This document shows positions 19,602-27,031 of a stretch of 27,031 bases of DNA, piece by piece (the stretch's first letter is position 1; each line of letters opens with the position of its first letter). The notes under the pieces were generated by a model. That model searched no databases. It worked only from the letters and a program-made list of their open reading frames with translations, and was not told the DNA's origin. The DNA comes from Hofstenia miamia. Taxonomy: Eukaryota > Xenacoelomorpha > Acoela > Hofsteniidae. The stretch lies in contig CABFPE010000160.1 of assembly GCA_900660155.1 (NCBI GenBank), positions 844,297-871,327 of the forward strand, in the 5' to 3' direction. The translations under genes and the position numbers were made by a program.

Positions 19602-20828
19602 TGTAGAATCATGCCAATCCACTTTTCTGTATTAAATTCATAGAAACTTATTACTCTTCTTAGTTAACACACTAAGTAGGTTTGACACTCTCCTAATTCT
19701 CTCCTTCACAATGAGTGTTAGTTTTATTAACTTAACTTAATACACATTAGCCTCGCTATTTGCATAACTCAATATAACTCATTTAGGTGACACATGGAGA
19801 ATGGAAGACAGGATCAACACTTGAAGGTTTATCATGCAGTTCCAGAAACACACCAGTCAGCTGCATCTACAAATTAAGCTGCCTCCTTAAAGTGGAAACC
19901 ATTGAAGGAATCAGTATGTGAATAGTGAACTCAGTGTGATGGGATTTGTAACTACTTAAGAATTTAGTGCATTAATTGTTTTTGTTATTATGAAATTGTC
20001 AATGGAATTGATTACAGCAACCGGGAAGCTTGAGCAGCTTGTTATTGAGCCTTACATGTAATAACCCTACATATATATGAATACATAATAGCTCTTGGTA
20101 CATGTAAACAATCAATGCCACCTGCAAGAAAATAAATACGTGAGTTGGCCTAAGGTCTACTGTAAGAAACAATGAGCAACTCACTTTGACAATTAAATAA
20201 TTGATAATGAATATAATATGAAAACATGATCTAAATACCAATCTAAATAAAGTTAATACAAAATCACCAATTGTAGAATAACACAATAACAGACTGAGGT
20301 TCATTGATAGGGAAGTTGACATTTAGAACAAAATAATTGCAATCATAATAACAGGCAAGCAACAAAGAATAGGAAAGCTATAACAGTAAAAACTCCTACA
20401 CCAATTCATAACCTAAGAGCACTGAAAGGTAACTACAGCTGTCACCCTCCCTGCTGTGGAATAGCTATTAGGAGGCTGCTCCAGCATACCTTTAAACGGA
20501 TGTGGGAACCACCATACAATTACCCCAGTGCTTGAACGTTTAGCTTTCCATTAAAATATAAAGTAACCTGACAAGAGAAAAGTAAATCCAAACTAAATTC
20601 GTTCATCAATAATTATATCATTTCAAGCATATTTATAGCACTTCGTAGTAAATAAGCAAATACTTGACTAGTACCTGTTTAATTGATTCTTGTTTACAGT
20701 TTTCCCTTGGTTTATAGTTCTGCTGATAATTATGAAATATCACCATTAATTAGAGTACGCTGTTTAGCCATCTATTGTTTTGTTGAATACTGTTGAGCAT
20801 AATTTAAATCTAACTGCACAAAACATTT
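19602..20828 (-). repeat. LTR, family B, minus strand (start truncated)
   Basis: Its 3' end GATTCTACA (19602 reading forward as TGTAGAATC) is shared with 15243 and 340. It aligns with 15243-16415 in many blocks over its length. On the ORF3 side the LTR start TGTGGTAAAG seen at 16415 is missing. ORF3 sequence joins the LTR interior near 20828, so a small deletion removed the ORF3 end, the purine tract and the first ~90 bp of the LTR. It carries TACATGTA at 20053 and 20099. Confidence 0.7.
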
Positions 20829-21418
20829 GCTTCTTTCATCTCCCAACTAGTTTTCTCAAAAAGCTCTTCTTTAGTAATTTTTAATACTTTTTTGGTTGTT
20901 AGCATCTTTTTGTGTCTGAGAAACAAAGGGTTCTTCAGAGACTTTGATATCATACACATACTTCTCAATTTGTAAAGCTTCTTGTTAAATATTTCATAAT
21001 GTTTTCAATATAGTTTCAGTCCATTTTATAGCTATCATTAGTGTCATGATTGTGTTGATTCTGCTAGTATGTGCTAGATCAGGATGAATTGTTGTATTCA
21101 GATAAAAGATTTCATATCTTGATCTTAATGACTTTCATATCAATGCTTCATCACAGAAAGCACTTATATTCTCTATCACTTCTTCTTCACTGATGTTTTC
21201 CAGTTCATTTTTCCTAGTCTCACCAAAGTAATAATTTCTACACATTGCATTACATTGTAAAACCAATATTGTGAGCTCCATAATTCTCCCCACATGATGT
21301 CGTTAATTCCTGAGAACAGTATTACTGTCTGTGTGGATCACTTCTCAATTTCACTCCGGATTTTCTGAATTTGCTTGTATATCAGTTTTCCTTCACTGTA
21401 CAGATCATATGGTGTTAC
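20829..21418 (-). pseudogene. ORF3, second minus-strand copy, C-terminal part, split by an insertion
   Basis: Read on the minus strand from 21418 downward: TPYDLYSEGKLIYKQ, EIEK*STQTVILFSGINDIMW, EIITLVRLGK, TTIHPDLAHTSR and MTLMIAIK, ending in SWEMKEA near 20830. Each block aligns with the 16.4-17.1 kb copy and with A2. The GxND and DLAHT motifs are intact. It has a TGA in EIEK*STQ shared with the other minus copy, and further stops and shifts. Its upstream part lies at 26125-26285, on the other side of the inserted A2 element. Confidence 0.75.
21415..21418. repeat. Target-site duplication TTAC, left copy
   Basis: TTAC immediately precedes the 5' LTR start TGTAGC. The same four bases follow the 3' LTR end at 26125-26128. 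Taking one copy away joins the two flanks into one continuous match to 17080-17100. Confidence 0.8.
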
Positions 21419-22550
21419 TGTAGCATCACCCAAAAGAATAAGTTGCAAACAAAGGAGATCAGCGTCAAAAAGATTAACAGTGATTAAATATAATCAAAAA
21501 ATGATTGTAAAATTTAGTTAATTATCTTATTCATTTTGTAATATGCAACTAAGTTACAATATTGTACATTATGAGAAAAATACCGGAGCTGATTAAGTAT
21601 TATTTGACAAATTGTAACAAGTGAAATTACACTTATATAAGAACAGCCATATTGGCAGAAGATTAATTCAAAATTCAAAATCAGCAGGTACTTAGAACTT
21701 TTTAAATAAATAGTGTAGAATTGAAAGGAAATTTGATGAACAATAAATTCTTCGGAGTTTATATTATTTCCATTCTTTCTTCATTTATCTGGTTTGATAC
21801 TTATTAAAATGTTCAGCTAATCAAGTTTTGTCGAGTAGTGGCTGGATTCCATCACGGGAGTGATTCAAAGGGTCCTTGTGCCAGTCATGAAACAGCACTT
21901 ATGTTATGGATAGGAGTTTTTCGATTCTTGCTTAGTCTGACTACTGATCAATACATGTACATTTTAATAGATGCTCAAAATGGCTGGATAGCCAAACATT
22001 AGGATTATATCTCTATTACTAATAGTAGGAGACTTGACTATAATCGACTGAATAAATGACCATACATGTACTACTATTAAATGTAAGTATAGGAAACTGC
22101 AATATACTAATTAATTGTTAAAGCCAGTAATTTTACATTAATGGCTACTTCAATATTAACTTAATGCAGTTAGTTTCAATCCCCAGTTGCTTTACTTATT
22201 CAATCCAACAAACACTTTACAAAATTGAGTTTAAGTCAGTTACATCTTGACACGAGTACATGCACTGAGTTAATGTAAGGTACACATAATTAAGTCCCAT
22301 TGAGCTGAGATGGTGCAGTGAACTTGGTGAGTCATTAATGAAGGAGAGGAACTGTTGTGTGGAGATCGGCTTTGGGCAGCAGCCCACAGATGATTGATGA
22401 GGAAACACCACACGGCTTTGTCACCTAAACAATGATGATTAGTACTCAGTTAACCTAACTAGTTAAATAAATCCTCACCCTCCGTTTATTGAGTGATAGC
22501 TACTAGCAATAATGCACTGTGCAAAAAAGGGCCAGGTGGAGGATGTTACA
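21419..22550 (+). repeat. 5' LTR, family A2 (1132 bp)
   Basis: Starts TGTAGCATCACCC and ends GATGTTACA directly before the PBS. A TATA-like TTAAATAAATAG lies near 21702. TACATGTA occurs at 21952 and 22063, and a GGGC-AGCA-GCCC hairpin at 22374-22385. Near 22470 it lacks a ~32 bp segment that the 3' LTR has. The A1 LTR is also longer there, so the loss is probably in this LTR. Confidence 0.9.
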
Positions 22551-23365
22551 TGGCGACCATGACAAAAAAGAACAAAATCAATGGAGAGGAAACACACAGA
22601 GATACTCTTTCAAAACTCCGAATTAAACTCAAAGGAAAGGGAAAAAGGAAGCAACAGAGCAGTGAACCAAAATACAAAGTCAGCAAATGCAGAAAATCCC
22701 AACCACAACAAGTGCAAACTGCACTCTTGAATCTTAACCAAAATGGAAAGCCACTGCAACATCAAGAAATAATGACGAATAACAAAAGTAACAAGAGAGG
22801 AAGCGCAAAGAAAACAATACCAAAAACTAACACCCCATGATAACACGATCGTCATCATACCCAATGAATTCCAAAGCAACCCAAACCCCAGAGTCAGTAA
22901 GACAGGAATCCTCTTCTGAACCAGGAACCCCAGAGATTTTGGAAATTTTAAAACAAAATAACGAAACTGAAAAACTCTTGCGAGAAGAAATAGCTTTACT
23001 AACAAAGAGGATAGAAGACATTGAGCTAGTAAGTGCAGAAACAATTAGAAATATTCAAGTCGTCATGGATACCAAACTAATTGAACAAAGCAAAGTATTC
23101 CAGAATGAGATCAAAGCACTCACGAAGCAGCTAACAGAATCAAATAGTAGATTTTTAGAGCAAAATCAGCTCTTGCAAGAAAAAATAATGTATTAGAGAT
23201 AACAAACCAGCAGCTAATACAAGACAATGATATACAAGCTGCAGAGATAATGCAAATAAGGAGCAAAATAATCCGACTTGAAATAAACAAGAGTGAACAG
23301 CCAGCACAAGCACAACAGGACTTGTTGGAAATAGAAAATAATCAAACGCAGATTAGTCAGCACTG
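22549..23365 (+). pseudogene. gag: gag N-terminal part, family A2, frameshifted and 3'-deleted
   Basis: A frame is open from the ATG spanning the LTR/PBS boundary (22549) to 22840. It encodes a very basic leader (KGKGKRKQQ), GKPLQHQEI and KRGSAKKTIPK. A one-base shift at about 22835 leads into the next frame, which starts MITRSSSYPMNS. That frame carries a Glu/Lys-rich coiled coil to the TAG at 23196. Further heptad-like sequence follows in other frames (NQQLIQDNDIQAAEI against NRQLIKDNDLQAGEL in A1). The capsid, CCHC knuckle and all of pol are missing. The sequence passes directly into ORF3 near 23366. The A1 copy also aligns upstream of its GSAKKT, supporting translation from at or near the PBS. 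Confidence 0.7.
22551..22563 (+). promoter_or_regulatory. Primer-binding site, family A2
   Basis: TGGCGACCATGAC abuts the LTR end with no spacer. It differs from the A1 site (TGGTGACCATGAC) by one transition. The overlapping ATGs at 22549 and 22558 are in frame with the gag leader. Confidence 0.75.
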
Positions 23366-24926
23366 AGGACGTAAGAAAATTACTGAAACAGAAAAACATG
23401 CAACAAGCAATAAACGAGAACATGAAACGTCATGCCAGAAACAGCCCGTGATGCACATTTACGAAAATAATTAAAAGAGCCGAAATGCTAAAGAAAGGAG
23501 GAATAACAACACTGGTAGAGATATGTGAAATGGTGACAAAAACACAACAGGAAATCAGTAAGGAGGAACAATTACAAACCTCATTGCAGTTGTTACTATC
23601 TCCAAAGACACAGACAATGATTGACAAAATAAACATTGAAAAGTGGGGAGACACAAGCCAAGATAGTACAATCGAGTGGATCGACACTGACGACAAGCAA
23701 TTCCTGGTAGAAATAAAAGTAACAAAGGAAAAGAAGGAGATAGCAGAGATAAACTACCAGAGAATAAGAGAGCAACAGACGGTTGCAACAATGAAATTAA
23801 GTTCACCAAAGCATTTACGTGCACAGAATTAGAAGAATTATTGAAGCCATTCAACCAGATTGCGGTTGACGTTGAATGCCTCATCAAAAATTGACATACA
23901 AGAATGCATACAAATGAAATTAAGCAAACAGGGACTCATGCAATCATTTTGGGAGACAATCCCAGAAGCAAAAATGAATTACCCCGCTACTATCAGCTTA
24001 GCAACAGCATCCAATACAACAGGCACTTATAAAGAAATTGAGAGACTCGTCAATAAGAAAATCTTACTATGTACGCCGCCAAGAATGATCACAATACCCA
24101 TGGTACTGCCAAGATGGAGACTCCTGAAGGAGGTAAAACCAGCAAAAGCATTTCTACATGAGTACAAATCATACGTAAACTCACAACACAAAGCCGTAGA
24201 AATGACAGAATGGGAAGACTATAAGAGAATGAAAAAGATATTGCTAGACAACGACAATAAGAAGCGCATTTACATCGAATTAAACATCTCACCAGATCAA
24301 CTATATACAAGAGGAAGAGCGATACACATTCAGCTCAGAGAACTAAGAGATGAAATAGAGAAATGCCAGTGGTGGGCAGTCATGCTATTTTCGGGAGTTA
24401 ATGATATCATATGGACTGATATGTGGGAACAAAAGTATTGCTACTACGACGTAATGAAAAGAGTGGAAATCATCACTATGATGCACATTGGAAAGAATGA
24501 TCCTGGTAAGATATCAAACAAGAAGTAGTGGATAACATCAGCTTCTTTTACAAAGATGTGGCGAACATGCACAGCCTACAAAAGGTCTTTACCTTCTTTT
24601 ATCCAAATACACAGATGAGAGCAGACTTAGCCCACACTTGTAAAGCTGATGCGCAGATGACGCTCTTAATAGCAATAAATGGAATTTGCTTGTACAAGAA
24701 ATACTTTGAAATTTTCTCACGAAAAATGAATGAATTGTGAGAAATGACACCTATAGCAGAAAACATCAGGGAAACTCGATTTCTTAAATATGCAAACACT
24801 GTCACCACTGAACAAGAGGCAGTGCTAAAAATGTCAAAGCAATCCAAGTACGCAATGATAACATGGGAAGATACTGAGGCGGAGTCACTCATAGGAAAGG
24901 CAGACACTCTCATGCATGGGGAGTGA
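23366..24926 (+). pseudogene. ORF3, family A2, most complete copy (about 520 codons), broken
   Basis: A protein of unknown function carried after integrase in this family. In order: VRKLLKQKNM (A1: EIRKTLSQKNM), CTFTKII, EICEMVTKTQQE, IEWIDTDDKQFLVEI, NQIAVDVE and NYPATISLATAS. Then CTPPRMITIPMVLPRWRL, HEYKSYVN, RIYIELNISPDQLYTRGRAI, MLFSGVNDIIW (24382-24414), EIITMMHIGKN and ADLAHTCKAD (24621 onward). The end is helical and closes at MHGE and TGA 24924-24926. The GxND and DLAH motifs lie about 75 residues apart, and a conserved Gly lies 29 residues before the Asn, as in SGNH hydrolases. A GDS nucleophile motif is not visible. Stops or shifts lie near 23450, 23800-23890, 24526 and 24738. Confidence 0.75.
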
Positions 24927-24948
24927 CAAGTGCTGTCCATAAAGCAAG

Positions 24949-24960
24949 CTGAGGAGGGCG
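24949..24960 (+). promoter_or_regulatory. Polypurine tract, family A2
   Basis: CTGAGGAGGGCG directly precedes the 3' LTR start TGTGGC. It matches the A1 tract at 5334-5345. Confidence 0.7.
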
Positions 24961-26124
24961 TGTGGCATCACCCAAAAGAATAAGCTGCAAACAAAGGAGA
25001 TCAGTGTCAAAAAGATTAACAGTGATTAAATATAATCAAAAAATGATTGTAAAATTTAGTTAATTATCTTATTCATTTTGTAATATGCAACTAAGTCACA
25101 ATATTGTACATTATGAGAAAAATACCAGCCCTGATTAAGTATTATTTGACAAATTGTAACAAACGAAATTATGCTTACATAAGAACAGCTATATTGTCAG
25201 ATTAATTCAAAATTCAAAATCGGCAGGTACTTAGAACTTTTTAAATAAATAGTGTGGAATTGAAAGGAAATTTGATGAACAATTAATTCTTCGAAGTTTA
25301 TTTTATTTTCATTCTTTCTTCATTTATCTGGTTTGATATTTATTAAAATGTTCAGCTAAGCAAGTTGTGTCGAGTAGTGGCTGGATTCCATCATGGGAAC
25401 ACTTCAAAGGGTCCTTGTGCCAGTCATGAAACAGCACTTATGTTACGGATAGGAAGTTTTTTGATTCTTGCTTAGTCTGACTACTGATCAATACATGTAC
25501 ATTTTAATAGATGCTCAAAATGGCTGGATAGCCGAACATTAGGATTATATCTCTATTACTAATAGTAGGAGACTTGACAATAATCGACTGAATAAATGAC
25601 TTTACATGTACTGTTATTAAATGTAAGTGTAGGAAACTGCAATATATTAGATAAATGTTAAAGCCAGTAATTTTATGGGAATGGCTACTTTAATATTAAC
25701 TTAATGCAGTTAGTGTCAACACCTGGTTGCTTTACTTATTCAATCCAACAAACACTTTACAAAATTGAGTTTAAGTCAGTTATATCTTGACATGAGTACA
25801 TGCACTGAGCTAATGTAAGGTACACATAATTAAGTCCCATTGAGCTGAGATGGTGCAGCAAACTTGGTCAGTCATTAATGAAGGAGAGGAACTGTTGTGT
25901 GGAGATTGGCTTCAGGCAGTAGCCCACAGATAATTGATGAGAGAACACTGCATGGCTTCGTCACCTAAACAATGATGATTAATACTCAATTAACCTAACT
26001 AGTTAAATAAAGAGGAACCACATGGCAGTTTACTAAATCAGTAAATCCTCACCCGCCATTTATTGAGTGATAGTTACTAACAATAATACACTGTGCAAAA
26101 AAGGGCCAGGTGGAGGATGTTACA
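24961..26124 (+). repeat. 3' LTR, family A2 (1164 bp)
   Basis: Starts TGTGGCATCACCC and ends GATGTTACA, followed by the TTAC duplication. It is collinear with 21419-22550 apart from substitutions, a 3 bp deletion near 25200 and the ~32 bp extra segment near 26010. TACATGTA occurs at 25492 and 25603. Confidence 0.9.
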
Positions 26125-26285
26125 TTACTTGTCCTTCTATAAAAATTCTCTCTTTTTTATCATTTTTCAATAAGGTCTCTTTAGATTTTCTATATTGCTC
26201 ATTGTTAACAATCTTCTCTGCTGCTTGTTGATTGTTGACATAAGTATTTTCTTCATGCCACATCACTTTAGCTGCTGCTACAATG
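26125..26285 (-). pseudogene. ORF3, second minus-strand copy, upstream part
   Basis: Read on the minus strand: AKVMWHEENTYVN, then a helical stretch, KERIFIEGQV, ending at the TTAC duplication. It aligns with HEENTYVN...RIYIEGMI in the 17.1-17.2 kb copy and runs straight on into 21418 downward once the inserted element is removed. Homology stops near 26285. The 26125-26128 TTAC is the right target-site copy. Confidence 0.8.
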
Positions 26286-26919
26286 TGGCCTGCAGAAAGA
26301 TGACAAGTAATTGTCCATATCTAATTAATGCAAATAATAACATAATTAATAGGATGCTCATAGACAGCTTGTATGTGTAATAAATCTTATTATGTTTATT
26401 ACCATACAGGAACTTGGATATAAAATAGATGGTCTACATTATATAAGCTAATATAATAAATCAGAAGTTAGAACTCTTAGTTGGAATCTCACAAACCAGA
26501 AACAGTTATATTGTAACTTCAAAAGCTAATTTCATTTAAACTCTAAGCTGTTGGGATTCTACATTATTGACTGTGACAGTTTACACACACAAGCAAGAAT
26601 TTGGAAAAAATTCTTTTCTCTGAGTTAAGATGGATTTTGTTTCAGAATATTTTTTTCTTCTCTTTCATTTTACTCTAGCATGGATTCAAGAGCTAAAAGA
26701 AGAAAGTACAAGTAAAAATAATTATTTCTGCTCAAAAAATTTTCCTTCTTTTTTTTTAAAATGCAATCAAATTAGCAAATTATAAACACAACCAAGCAGT
26801 TATAGAAGTAATGGAAGTCAAATCATTATGGAAGAGCAATCACAAATTAATTACTACACCAAGGAAAAATTAAGGGTCATCAGGCTACCAAAACACTACT
26901 CCAAACCCAAAAAGGAAAC
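26286..26919. other. AT-rich stretch without a recognisable gene
   Basis: No coding frame or repeat boundary is evident. The last ~100 bp may belong to the leader of the gag that follows, since words such as AAAACACTACTCCAAACCC weakly align with the gag leader of A2 (GKPLQHQEI region). Confidence 0.4.
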
Positions 26920-26922
26920 ATG

Positions 26923-27031
26923 ATGAATAACTCTAAAACACGAACCAAAACTAAATCAAAAACACAAAAGACCCTAGAAGCAACAATAGAAACCCCCAAA
27001 ACCTAGAAACACAGTCACTGCCTGAGAGCGC
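26923..27031 (+). pseudogene. gag: gag start of another + strand element (cut by window end)
   Basis: MNNSKTRTKTKSKTQKT aligns with MVNSRKKQRTKAKTQRT of the minus-strand family B gag and with MTNNKSNKRGSAKKT of A2. A TAG stop follows at about 27004. Only the first ~36 codons lie in the window. No LTR or PBS was recognised upstream within 600 bp. The match is short but falls on a distinctive basic start. Confidence 0.5.

Larger units (their letters stand above)
21419..26124 (+). mobile_element. Complete LTR-to-LTR element, family A2, pol deleted, nested in an older copy
   Basis: 4706 bp bounded by TG...CA LTRs with a TTAC duplication. Inside are PBS, gag N-terminal region, ORF3 and a purine tract. 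Protease, RT, RNase H and integrase are all absent and no N marks the loss, so this looks like a true internally deleted, non-autonomous copy. The LTRs differ at about 15 positions in the first ~285 bp, mostly transitions, plus a 3 bp and a ~32 bp indel. The insertion is therefore not recent. It interrupts a minus-strand ORF3. Confidence 0.9.

Noticed and set aside
22217..22411. Minus-strand 64-codon frame
   Set aside because: Lies entirely in the A2 5' LTR.

Overview
This window looks like nuclear DNA of a eukaryote, most likely an invertebrate animal. It is AT-rich, has no dense gene packing, and most of it from about 4.6 kb onward is built from decayed Ty3/Gypsy-type LTR retrotransposons lying on both strands and inside one another. 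I could not place the species. I found no convincing host gene, tRNA, rRNA or CRISPR array. Almost every long reading frame is a retrotransposon fragment or an antisense shadow of one.

Layout, left to right. 1-340 is the 3' part of an LTR (family B, + strand). 341-4601 has no recognisable gene, only a ~347 bp direct repeat near its left end. 4602-13269 is a + strand family A1 block: an LTR start, a one-base gap, the tail of a third ORF (ORF3), a full LTR (5346-6474), a primer-binding site, then gag, protease, reverse transcriptase, RNase H and integrase. After a 415 bp assembly gap comes the first part of ORF3, ending at another one-base gap. 13271-15242 holds minus-strand scraps of related elements: an LTR B fragment, an ORF3-like piece, an integrase C-terminus, and a duplicated ~200 bp segment. 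15243-18539 is a minus-strand family B element (3' LTR, ORF3, gag) with pol replaced by a single N. 18600-19601 is a degenerate minus-strand ORF3-like piece. 19602-20828 is another minus-strand LTR B, preceded on its strand by an ORF3 fragment (26285-26125 and 21418-20829). That fragment is split by a complete + strand family A2 element (21419-26124) with two LTRs, PBS, PPT and a TTAC target duplication. The A2 element kept gag and ORF3 but lost all of pol. The window ends inside the gag start of yet another + strand copy (26923-27031).

How the parts work together: gag would package the RNA, the pol enzymes would copy and integrate it, and the LTRs, PBS and PPT serve transcription and priming. 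What is unusual is ORF3, in the position where errantiviruses carry env. It has no visible signal peptide or membrane segment, recurs in at least four diverged copies, and its C-terminal half shows spacing and residues like blocks II, III and V of SGNH hydrolases. All copies here carry stops or frameshifts, many of them TGA codons where the family has Arg, as expected from CpG decay. ORF3 is the best candidate here for something not previously described.
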